From contig UQEO01000006.1 in NCBI GenBank assembly GCA_900540095.1, positions 1 through 40,006 on the forward strand: a DNA stretch of 40,006 bases. The letters run 5' to 3'. The notes beneath the pieces were generated by a model. That model ran no database searches and was not told the DNA's origin. It saw only the letters and a program-made list of their open reading frames with translations. A program made the translations under genes and the position numbers. Positions 33,345-40,006 of the stretch are shown in pieces (positions within the stretch are counted from its first letter, which is position 1; each line of letters opens with the position of its first letter). This DNA comes from an uncultured Collinsella sp. (GTDB lineage: Bacteria; Actinomycetota; Coriobacteriia; Coriobacteriales; Coriobacteriaceae).

Positions 33345-33407
33345 GGGTACTCCTTAGCAAGCAAAACGAATACGTGAGCGCCGTTTATGTCAGCACCCAA
33401 CCGTCCG

Positions 33408-33551
33408 CTATTGTCCCACATGCGACATGGCCCACAGCATCGCAATGCAAAGTACCGCCATCAATCCCGTGCACACGGCAGCGATCACGGAATCGCCCAT
33501 GCGCCTTCCCAACGACCGCGGCTCACGCACTTGCCCTGCTCCGTACATCAT
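33408..33551 (-). CDS. Small single-pass membrane protein
   Basis: A 47-residue protein with a basic N-terminal segment (REPRSLGRRMG) and one transmembrane helix (SVIAAVCTGLMAVLCIAMLW). ATG 33551 follows AAGGAGG by 4 nt, a strong site that supports it as a real gene. A second Met follows at once. The function is unknown; it precedes rsmJ on the same strand. Confidence 0.65.
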   Translation of the reverse strand: MMYGAGQVREPRSLGRRMGDSVIAAVCTGLMAVLCIAMLWAMSHVGQ

Positions 33552-33706
33552 GACTCCTCCTTGAGACCAGCTCCTTGTTACGGCCTCATCATCGCAGCGC
33601 CGCACATGGGCTGCCATCGATTTGCCTTACAGCTGGCTTTCCTTTTTGAAAGGTTGGACCGTGCAGGCAAGAGACGCTTTCAGGCGCATGCATCGCCGCG
33701 TTGAAC

Positions 33707-33712
33707 TATAAT
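33707..33712 (+). promoter_or_regulatory. -10 element upstream of the four-helix membrane protein
   Basis: A consensus TATAAT lies 68 bp before the start at 33780. No good -35 is visible at 16-18 bp. Confidence 0.5.
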
Positions 33713-33779
33713 GTGCTTCACCATATGTGCAGCACATTGGGTGCGCCAAGTTGGCGTACTCGTATCGAAAGGACCAGCC

Positions 33780-34181
33780 ATGAGCTTCACTCGCAAGACT
33801 CTCAAAATCCTTGCTCTCATCTACTTTGTTTTGGGCATCGCCAGCCTCGTCACCGCCGGCGTCGGTATCGCCACGGGCGGTCTCGGTTCCACGTACGGTT
33901 CGTACGCCACGCTCGCAGCGGTCGTGCTTATCGCCAAGGGTCTCGTCGACCTTGCCGCAGGCGTCGCCGGTATCAAGGGCGCCAACAAGCCTTCGCAGGT
34001 GGACGGCGCGTTTAAGCTCGGTATTGTTGCCGCGGTCGCCACGCTTGCCCAAGCGGTGCTCACGCTTCCCGCGTTTGGCGGCGATGCCATCAACTATGGC
34101 GCCTTTGTCATCGTGGTGTACGACCTGTTCTTTGTTCAGCAGGCACACGCCGTTAAGGCCGAGAACAAGGACCGCCTATAA
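33780..34181 (+). CDS. Four-helix membrane protein of unknown function
   Basis: A 133-residue protein with four hydrophobic segments (about 9-31, 42-64, 78-96 and 102-122) and short loops, with a basic N-terminus (MSFTRKTLK) and charged C-terminus (KAENKDRL). I do not recognise the family. ATG 33780 follows AAAGGA by 7 nt. A consensus -10 precedes it and a terminator follows, so it is a single-gene unit. Confidence 0.75.
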   Translation: MSFTRKTLKILALIYFVLGIASLVTAGVGIATGGLGSTYGSYATLAAVVLIAKGLVDLAAGVAGIKGANKPSQVDGAFKLGIVAAVATLAQAVLTLPAFGGDAINYGAFVIVVYDLFFVQQAHAVKAENKDRL

Positions 34182-34219
34182 GCGCTCGCTTCTCATAACC
34201 TCTGCAGCCAAGCAACTAA

Positions 34220-34255
34220 AAAGGGCCGATCGCGCAGCAACGTGGTCGGCCCTTT
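34220..34255 (+). terminator. Intrinsic terminator after the membrane protein gene
   Basis: AAAGGGCCGA pairs perfectly with TCGGCCCTTT across a 16-nt loop, followed by ACGTTT. Confidence 0.8.
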
Positions 34256-34272
34256 ACGTTTGTCCAGATAAA

Positions 34273-34307
34273 ACCTACCAAAATAAACCTGTCCCTTTTT
34301 GGCAGGT
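34273..34307. repeat. GGGAC-family hairpin repeat, copy B
   Basis: ACCTACCAAAA pairs with TTTTTGGCAGGT (one G-A mismatch) around ACCTGTCCC. It differs from copy A at 13411-13445 by one base and overlaps the stop codon of rlmA. Confidence 0.75.
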
Positions 34308-35119
34308 CAGTGGCGGTACTCGGCGATGATGAAGTCGATATCGGTTTGAAGGGTGTCCAAATTTGCCAGGCGTTCTTTGTCGGCAGGGCGTGTGCGGTAG
34401 TAGTACGGCGTCATCTGGAACAACGCCTCGATGTCGGCCTGGGTCTGAAGCGTAATATTCGCAGACGCCCGCTGCGTTCCGACCAACTCGAGCTCGGTGG
34501 TCTGCGGCAGCTTCTCATCGTTAAGGTACGGCGTGTCGTAGAGCACCTCCTTGAGCCCAAAGAGATGACGGGCGCCCGGCACCACGGTGTAGAGCGAGCC
34601 CTCGGGCGCCAGCACGCGGGCAAATTCGCGCTCGTTAAAGGGAGCAAAGAGCTCGGTCACCATATCGAAGGCGCCATCGGCCACGGGGATATCCTTCATG
34701 TTGGCCACGAAGTAGGTCGCGTCGCCGCGCTTGGCGGCCAGGCGCACCATCTCCTTGCCCAGGTCGAAACCGTAAGCATCCACGCCCGGCACCGCGCCCA
34801 TGGCACTGGTGTAGTAGCCCTCGCCGCAGCAAATGTCGAGTAAGGCCAGCGGCTTGTCCGACGTAGCCGCGCACCGCTGAGCTCGTTCGCGCACCAGCTC
34901 GACCATCGCATCGCGCAACGGCGCGTAGTAACCGCGGTTCAGAAAGTCGCGACGGCTGCGTGCCTGCGACTTGGGATCGCCCATGGAGTCGCCGCTCTTG
35001 GACGAGCGCAGCAGATATAGATAGCCCTCGCGAGCACGGTCAAACCGGTGTCCACCCGCGCATGCAGCACCGCGTTCGTCATCCACCAACGGTTCATGGC
35101 AAACGGGACACAACAACAT
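34307..35119 (-). CDS. rlmA: 23S rRNA (guanine-N1)-methyltransferase, RlmA family
   Basis: A 270-residue RlmA-type enzyme. The N-terminal zinc finger has CPVCHEPL, CAGGHRFDRAREGYLYLL; the SAM domain has LDICCGEGYYT and DLGKEMVRLAAKR; MVTELFAPFNEREFARVL is the typical later element. The enzyme methylates G745 or G748 of 23S rRNA; the G748 branch gives resistance to tylosin-type macrolides, and which branch this is cannot be told. ATG 35119 follows AAGGAG. A minus-strand extended -10 TGCGACAAT lies at 35155-35163. Confidence 0.92.
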   Translation of the reverse strand: MLLCPVCHEPLVDDERGAACAGGHRFDRAREGYLYLLRSSKSGDSMGDPKSQARSRRDFLNRGYYAPLRDAMVELVRERAQRCAATSDKPLALLDICCGEGYYTSAMGAVPGVDAYGFDLGKEMVRLAAKRGDATYFVANMKDIPVADGAFDMVTELFAPFNEREFARVLAPEGSLYTVVPGARHLFGLKEVLYDTPYLNDEKLPQTTELELVGTQRASANITLQTQADIEALFQMTPYYYRTRPADKERLANLDTLQTDIDFIIAEYRH

Positions 35120-35175
35120 GGCAACTCCTTAGCGCGAACAACACAACACCCACCATTGTCGCACGCCTTCCCCAC

Positions 35176-35306
35176 CTAGTCATTGGGGACGTTCTTAAAC
35201 GACTAGTCAAAAGGGACACTCTTGCGTCACTTAGGGACACTCCTTTTGGTCGGTGCCAAAGAGTGTCCCCAACGACTAGTCGTTTAAGAACGTCCCCAAT
35301 GACTAG
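35176..35306. repeat. 131-bp nested palindrome
   Basis: Outer arms of 33 bp (35176-35208 and 35274-35306) are perfectly complementary. Inner arms GGGACACTCTT (35213-35223) and AAGAGTGTCCC (35259-35269) pair inside them, and a further AGGGACACTCC lies in the loop. GACTAGTC, itself palindromic, occurs at or near both ends of each outer arm. It fills the region between rlmA and the MATE gene and belongs to the GGGAC/GTCCC hairpin style of this genome. Confidence 0.85.
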
Positions 35307-35370
35307 TCGATTAGGAGTATCATCGTCTCCGCAAATAAGCACGAAAGAGCATGTTAGAGATTGAGAGCGT

Positions 35371-36753
35371 ATGGCTGATACCGCATCTAAGCACATTGAC
35401 ATGACAACCGGCTCGCTGTGGCGCAATATTCCCCTGTTCGCCTTCCCCGTGGCCGCCACGAGCATCTTGGAGCAGCTATCGAACCTCATCGCCACGGTCA
35501 TCATCGGTAACTTCTCGGGCGACCAGGGAACCCTCGCCATGGCGGCGGTCGGCTCCAATGTTCCGCTTACCAGTCTTATGCTCAACCTGTTTATTGGCAT
35601 ATCGCTTGGCTCCAACGTGGTCATCGCCAACGCTATCGGCCGCAACGATCAGAATATGGTCAACCGCGCCGTCCATACCTCGATTTTAATGGCGCTCGTG
35701 GGTTTTATCGTCATCGCGCTGGGCGAGATCTTTGCCGAGCCCATGCTCGCCGCGCTCAACGTTCCCGCCGAGACCATGCCGCTCGCTTCGCTCTACCTGC
35801 GCGTCTTTTTGCTGAGCATGCCCTCGATTTTGCTCTACAACTTTGAGGCCGCGATCTTCCGCTCCGTCGGCATCACCCGCATGCCGCTGCAGGCGCTTGC
35901 CGTGTCCACCGTCCTCAACATTGGCCTGGACCTCATCTTTGTCCCTGTACTCCACTGGGGCGTCGCGGGCGTCGCCATCGCCACCGCCATCGCTTACACC
36001 GTCAGCGCCGCTACGCTCTTTATCCGCCTACTCAAGACCGACTCCGTCGTCCGCGTCACCCCACGCGACCTGGCTATCGACCCCGTCGCCCTCAAGCGCA
36101 TCGTCAAGATTGGCCTGCCCGCCGGCATCCAAAGCGCCGTCTTTGCCGTCGCCAACATCATCATCCAGTCCGCCATCAACAGCCTGGGCACCGAGGTCAT
36201 GGCGGCATCGAGCGCCGCTATGAGCTTGGAGTACGTGTGCTATAACCTGCTCAACAGCTTTAGCCAGGCTTGCACCACCTTTGTGGGACAAAACCACGGT
36301 GCCCGCCAGATCGACCGCTGCACCAAAACGCTCAAGGTCTGCCTGGTCGAAGGCGGTATCGTCGCGCTCACCACAATTATCGTTATTGTCGGCCTGGGGC
36401 GTGAGATCTTGTCGCTGTTCAACAGTGATCCCAACATCGTCTCGATCGGCTATATCCGCGTGTGCTCGATCTTCCCGGCGTACGCCTTTAGCATGTTCTA
36501 CGAAAACATGTCCGGCTACCTGCGCGGCTTTGGTATCTCGCTCACGCCCGCCCTCATCACCATGATCTGCGTCTGCGGCATCCGCTTCTATTGGGTGTTC
36601 TGCGTGTTCCCGCACTTCCGCACCTTTGCGAACATCATGATGGTCTACCCCATCAGCCTGGGCACCACGGCGTTCTTTATGGTCGTGGCGGTGCTACTCT
36701 GCCACCCGGCACGCACCTATCGCGCCACCCAAGCCAAAGCGACAGCCCGCTAA
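35371..36753 (+). CDS. MATE-family efflux transporter
   Basis: A 460-residue inner-membrane exporter with about 12 helices in two six-helix halves, beginning ITGSL-like TTGSLWRNIPLFAFPVAA. Features such as TVIIGNFSG, the LFIGISLGSNVVIANAIG segment and FVGQNHGARQIDR in the second half are typical of the DinF/NorM-like group that exports drugs or metabolites with Na+ or H+. Substrate is unknown. ATG 35371 has a weak purine-rich site (GAGAG). It lies downstream of the nested palindrome. Confidence 0.93.
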   Translation: MADTASKHIDMTTGSLWRNIPLFAFPVAATSILEQLSNLIATVIIGNFSGDQGTLAMAAVGSNVPLTSLMLNLFIGISLGSNVVIANAIGRNDQNMVNRAVHTSILMALVGFIVIALGEIFAEPMLAALNVPAETMPLASLYLRVFLLSMPSILLYNFEAAIFRSVGITRMPLQALAVSTVLNIGLDLIFVPVLHWGVAGVAIATAIAYTVSAATLFIRLLKTDSVVRVTPRDLAIDPVALKRIVKIGLPAGIQSAVFAVANIIIQSAINSLGTEVMAASSAAMSLEYVCYNLLNSFSQACTTFVGQNHGARQIDRCTKTLKVCLVEGGIVALTTIIVIVGLGREILSLFNSDPNIVSIGYIRVCSIFPAYAFSMFYENMSGYLRGFGISLTPALITMICVCGIRFYWVFCVFPHFRTFANIMMVYPISLGTTAFFMVVAVLLCHPARTYRATQAKATAR

Positions 36754-36780
36754 ACACCGCACCCAACGCTACGCCAGTCA

Positions 36781-37647
36781 TTAATTGACAATATGCGAGC
36801 TCATATAGTCGATAAAGCGCCTCGTGGCGATAGGCATGGTGTCCCAGCTGCGCCAGGCCGCCACCACGTCGCGCGAGGGGGCATGCACGATGGGCCGCAC
36901 ACGAATATCGGCTCGCATGCCCTCCACAGTACGACGGTAGAGCATGCTCACGCCTAGGCCCTCCTCCACCATCGCCATGATGGTGTAGTCGTCGGTGACC
37001 TCGCTCGTCACGTGCGGCGACAGGCCATGCGCCGCGAATGCATCGAGCACCAGGCTCTGTTCGCCCTCATCCAGAAGCACAAACGGCTCGGAAGCCAGGT
37101 CGGCGAGTGTCACCTTTTCCTTTGCCGCCAGCGGATGCGCGACAGGCAACAGTGCCACCAACTCGTCGTGATAGACCACGCGCTTCTCGAGGCCAGCGGT
37201 AAACCCGCGTGCCGTAAAGCAAAAATCGACCACGCCATCGTGCACCCATTGGGCGTTGCGCGTGTAGTCGCCCTGCTTAAGGGTAAAGCGTACGCCCGGG
37301 TGCAGCGCCCCAAAGTCGCGGATCACACGCGGTAACACGGTTCGACTCACGTTGGTAAACGTCGCGATGCGAATATCGGTCGACGAAAGCCCCAGCAACT
37401 CCTGGCGCTTGCCCTCGAGCTCAGCCTCGGCAGTCACAATCTGGCGCAGATACGGCAGATATTGTTTACCGTCGCGCGTAAGCGAAACGCCCTGCTTACC
37501 GCGCTCGATAAGCGTGGTACCCAGCTCGCGCTCGAGTGCCTTGACGGCCTGGCTCACCGCACTTTGCGTATAGCCCAGCTCGTCCGCCGCGCCCTTAAGA
37601 CTGCCGCGATCGACCACCATACAAACAATCTGATACCGCGATGCCAT
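36781..37647 (-). CDS. LysR-family transcriptional regulator
   Basis: A 288-residue LysR protein. The HTH spans about residues 14-35 (RGSLKGAADELGYTQSAVSQ) and the effector domain contains IATFTNVSRTVLPRVIRDF and DDYTIMAMVEEGLGVSMLY. These match the corresponding parts of the LysR at 1733-2590, so the two are close paralogues. ATG 37647 follows GGAGGTG. It is divergent from an EamA transporter; a 158-bp shared region holds TTAGTTTTTCTTAA (37708-37721), a possible T-N11-A site. Confidence 0.92.
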   Translation of the reverse strand: MASRYQIVCMVVDRGSLKGAADELGYTQSAVSQAVKALERELGTTLIERGKQGVSLTRDGKQYLPYLRQIVTAEAELEGKRQELLGLSSTDIRIATFTNVSRTVLPRVIRDFGALHPGVRFTLKQGDYTRNAQWVHDGVVDFCFTARGFTAGLEKRVVYHDELVALLPVAHPLAAKEKVTLADLASEPFVLLDEGEQSLVLDAFAAHGLSPHVTSEVTDDYTIMAMVEEGLGVSMLYRRTVEGMRADIRVRPIVHAPSRDVVAAWRSWDTMPIATRRFIDYMSSHIVN

Positions 37648-37805
37648 CGCACCTCCACATCAATGCAGCCGTAAAACGTTTTGCCAGGGCTTTTTCTGCC
37701 AACATTAGTTTTTCTTAATCATACTGAAGATACATTCGCTTTACTACATCCACATCTGGGAGCAGAATCCTTTTTGCGAAACCGTTCTGTAACAAAAGGA
37801 GTCCC

Positions 37806-38708
37806 ATGGATCGCAAAAAAGCAATCGCGCTCTCATTTTCCGTTCCCGTCGCATGGGGCTTTTCGTATCCCCTCATGAAGATCGGCATGGACAGCATGAA
37901 CGCCACGAGCATCGTCGCGCTACGCTGCATCATCGCCTTTGTGGTCTGCCTGCTGCTCTTCCACAAGCACGCGTTGCGCATCAACCGCGACCTTATGGTC
38001 CGTGCCGCCATCATCGGCGCCATTATGGCAACCGAGCTCACCTGCATGTGCCTGGGCTCCAGCCTCACCTCCGCCTCCACCGCCGGCTTTTTGCAGAGCC
38101 TGACGGTCGTGATCGTGCCGTTTGCCAACGCCGCCCTGCTGCGTCGCGCCCCCGAGCGCAAAGTGCTCGTCGGCACCGCCATCGTCACCTGCGGTATGTT
38201 GCTGCTCTCGGGCGCAGACTTTACCAGCCTGAATCCCGGCGCGATCATCATGCTGCTCTCGGCCTTTATCTATGCCAGCCACATCATCGTGGCCAAGCGC
38301 TTTGTCGAAGAAGTCGATCCGCTGGCTCTGGGCGTTTGGCAGCTGGGCTTTGGCGGCTTGTTCTCGGGCATCGCCGCATTCACCTTTGACGGCTTCACGC
38401 TTCCCAGTACGCCCAGCGAGATCGTGGTCGTCATTGCGCTCGCACTCATCTGCTCTGCTTACGGCTTTATCACCCAAACGCTCGTGCAGCCCCACGTGCC
38501 CGCCGAGACCACTGGCTTCGCCTTCTCGCTCGAGCCGGTCTGCTCCGCCGTCTTTTCGTTCTTCTTGGTTGGCGAGGTCCTGAGCCCCATCGCCTTCTTT
38601 GGCGCCGCCCTCATCCTCACCGGCGTCATGGTGGCAACCGTCGAGCTTCCGCGCCTCCGCGCACATGGACAGGCTCGCATGACAGGAGCGCCCGAGCACG
38701 TCTCGTAG
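37806..38708 (+). CDS. EamA/DMT-family transporter
   Basis: A 300-residue membrane protein with about ten helices in two EamA repeats, beginning VPVAWGFSYPLMKIGMD and containing SLTSASTAGFLQSLTVVIVP and SLEPVCSAVFSFFLVGE, typical motifs of the RhaT-like exporters. Substrate is unknown. ATG 37806 follows AAAAGGAG by 4 nt. It is divergent from the LysR gene and probably controlled by it. Confidence 0.92.
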   Translation: MDRKKAIALSFSVPVAWGFSYPLMKIGMDSMNATSIVALRCIIAFVVCLLLFHKHALRINRDLMVRAAIIGAIMATELTCMCLGSSLTSASTAGFLQSLTVVIVPFANAALLRRAPERKVLVGTAIVTCGMLLLSGADFTSLNPGAIIMLLSAFIYASHIIVAKRFVEEVDPLALGVWQLGFGGLFSGIAAFTFDGFTLPSTPSEIVVVIALALICSAYGFITQTLVQPHVPAETTGFAFSLEPVCSAVFSFFLVGEVLSPIAFFGAALILTGVMVATVELPRLRAHGQARMTGAPEHVS

Positions 38709-38796
38709 ACCCCGCTCTTCATACAGCCGCGGCATAAAGGCAACCGGTGCGCCTTTACAATAGATACCGACAGAGCATCTGACGTAAAGGAGCGCC

Positions 38797-39522
38797 ATGG
38801 ACGCCGCGACCCGCGACCGCAACATAGCAACTTGGTTGGGCGATGCACCGCAGCCGGTACGTAACACTACGAACCAGCTGCTCGAGCGCATCGCCCTTTT
38901 GCGTGCCGAGCAGACTATCTACCCGGCACAAGACGACATCCTCAATGCCCTCGCCTACACGCCGGCCAACCAGGTCAAGGTTGTCATCTTGGGTCAAGAC
39001 CCCTATCACGGACCCAACCAGGCCATGGGGCTGTCGTTCTCGGTCCCCGCGACGCAAACCAAGTTGCCGCCGAGTCTGCGCAACATTTACAAGGAACTCA
39101 AAGCCGATCTGAGTTGCCCCATTCCCGCCACGGGAGATCTAACGCCATGGGCACAACAGGGCGTCCTGCTCCTCAACACCACGCTCACTGTGCGCGAGCA
39201 TGCCGCGAACTCGCACGCCAAACTGGGCTGGAGCACGCTCACCGACTACGTTATCGAACGCTGCTGTCAGCTGCCCCAACCGGTAGTCTTTTTGGCATGG
39301 GGCCGCTTTGCCCAGCAGATGGTCGAGGGCAAGCTCGCCGCGACCGGCGCGGGCAAGGCGACCGGCAAGTTCTGCCTGGCCTCCACGCACCCCTCGCCGC
39401 TTTCGGCCAACCGTGCCACGGTAGAACTCCCCGCCTTTATGGGGTCGCGTCCCTTCTCGGCAGCCAATCGGCTACTCGAACAGCACGGCTCGACCCCCGT
39501 TAACTGGACTTGCATCGGCTAA
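38797..39522 (+). CDS. ung: Uracil-DNA glycosylase
   Basis: A 241-residue family 1 uracil-DNA glycosylase, starting base-excision repair of uracil in DNA. The water-activating motif GQDPYHG (Asp catalytic) and the DNA-intercalation motif HPSPLSANR are intact, with LLNTTLTV between them. ATG 38797 follows AAAGGAG. A -10-like TACAAT lies about 40 bp upstream. A strong terminator follows. Confidence 0.97.
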   Translation: MDAATRDRNIATWLGDAPQPVRNTTNQLLERIALLRAEQTIYPAQDDILNALAYTPANQVKVVILGQDPYHGPNQAMGLSFSVPATQTKLPPSLRNIYKELKADLSCPIPATGDLTPWAQQGVLLLNTTLTVREHAANSHAKLGWSTLTDYVIERCCQLPQPVVFLAWGRFAQQMVEGKLAATGAGKATGKFCLASTHPSPLSANRATVELPAFMGSRPFSAANRLLEQHGSTPVNWTCIG

Positions 39523-39537
39523 AAATCGATACATCAA

Positions 39538-39571
39538 AAACGCGCCCGACAGCTTTCCATCGGGCGCGTTT
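39538..39571. terminator. Terminator between ung and the dehydrogenase gene
   Basis: AAACGCGCCCGA pairs perfectly with TCGGGCGCGTTT around a 10-nt loop; short T/A runs on both sides allow use by the convergent genes. Confidence 0.85.
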
Positions 39572-39572
39572 C

Positions 39573-40006
39573 CTATTCGGGCCAAATAAATTGCGTGCGG
39601 CCGGCCTCGCCGCCATCGATCAGCAGACTCTGCCCGGTCATAAACCGGTTGGTCACGCCCACAAAGTAGATCCACTCGGCGATCTCTTGGGCGGTGGCCC
39701 AGCGTTTAAGCGGCGTGAGCTCCATAATCTGGTTCCACAGGTGCTCGTCTTCCATCACGCAACGGTTGAGCGGCGTGATAACGCCGCCCGGGTCCACACT
39801 GTTGGCGATAGCCTGCGGTGCCAGACGGTTTGCAAGGTTCTTGGTGTAGGCGATAACGCCGCCCTTGCTGGCGGCATAGGCGGGAAACTCCGATCCCGTA
39901 TGCCCGCTCGCCGACCCCACATTGACCACGGATCTAATCGCCGGCGCCGGCTTGGCGGCAAGCCCCTCCCCCACAAAGGCGTAGCGCTCGGTCACGTTGA
40001 TGGTGC
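39573..40006 (-). CDS. Short-chain dehydrogenase/reductase, 3' part
   Basis: The C-terminal 144 residues of an SDR oxidoreductase; the 5' end, with the NAD(P)-binding TGxxxGxG, is outside the window. Visible are the active-site Ser in NVGSASG, the YAASK catalytic motif, the DPGGVITPL segment that follows the active site and the C-terminal FMTGQSLLIDGG. The frame stays open to the window edge. The substrate is unknown. Confidence 0.9.
   Translation of the reverse strand, partial: TINVTERYAFVGEGLAAKPAPAIRSVVNVGSASGHTGSEFPAYAASKGGVIAYTKNLANRLAPQAIANSVDPGGVITPLNRCVMEDEHLWNQIMELTPLKRWATAQEIAEWIYFVGVTNRFMTGQSLLIDGGEAGRTQFIWPE

Noticed and set aside
34307..35119. Macrolide resistance gene call for rlmA
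   Set aside because: The family is clear, but the residue-level difference between the G745 and G748 branches cannot be judged here.

Overview
The window is about 60% GC, densely coded on both strands, and uses GTG and TTG starts beside ATG with strong AAGGAGG-type ribosome binding sites. The protein mix fits a gut Coriobacteriia genome, most likely Collinsella (inference from remembered family sequences, not a database search): a bile salt hydrolase very like the bifidobacterial enzyme, an XRE-aminotransferase fusion, a Kup potassium transporter and multidomain GGDEF proteins. I see no tRNA, rRNA, prophage, insertion sequence or CRISPR array. Mobile-DNA signs are limited to short palindromic repeats.

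Layout. 1-3.7 kb: AlaA-like aminotransferase fused to an XRE DNA-binding domain, preceded by a multi-site operator, then a LysR regulator divergent from an EamA transporter. 3.7-10.1 kb: Kup potassium transporter, bile salt hydrolase, a peptide-deformylase-like protein lacking the catalytic Glu, an NCS2 purine permease and an alpha/beta hydrolase. A 109-nt highly structured element lies between the deformylase-like gene and the hydrolase gene. 10.1-13.4 kb: HAD phosphatase, LysR regulator and MetE-like methyltransferase on the minus strand. 13.4-15.5 kb: TPP riboswitch with terminator controlling thiM, a thiamine-binding protein and thiE. 15.5-16.7 kb: four tandem 62-bp hairpin repeats and a patatin-like phospholipase. 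17-21.4 kb: two paralogous GGDEF-PAS-GGDEF proteins, the first extended by a further degenerate GGDEF and an EAL domain. 21.4-24.3 kb: iron-sulfur flavoprotein, ArsC-like protein without its cysteine, CobW GTPase and TrmL. 24.4-29.3 kb: two related AAA ATPases with C-terminal winged-helix-like regions flanking a UvrA-like ABC protein. 29.4-35.1 kb: TetM/EF-G-like GTPase, GNAT acetyltransferase, small zinc protein, RsmJ, two small membrane proteins and RlmA. 35.1-40 kb: large nested palindrome, MATE exporter, a second LysR/EamA divergent pair, uracil-DNA glycosylase and the 3' part of a short-chain dehydrogenase.

Most units are short and separately regulated, with clear intrinsic terminators. 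The notable non-coding content is a set of intergenic hairpins sharing a GGGAC/GTCCC core but with copy-specific, self-complementary arms, a nested 131-bp palindrome of the same flavour, and the tandem hairpin array. The strongest protein-level oddities are the XRE-AlaA fusion with a second ribosome binding site and ATG at the domain border, and the ATPase/UvrA/ATPase cluster whose leading promoter carries three 10-bp phased repeats.
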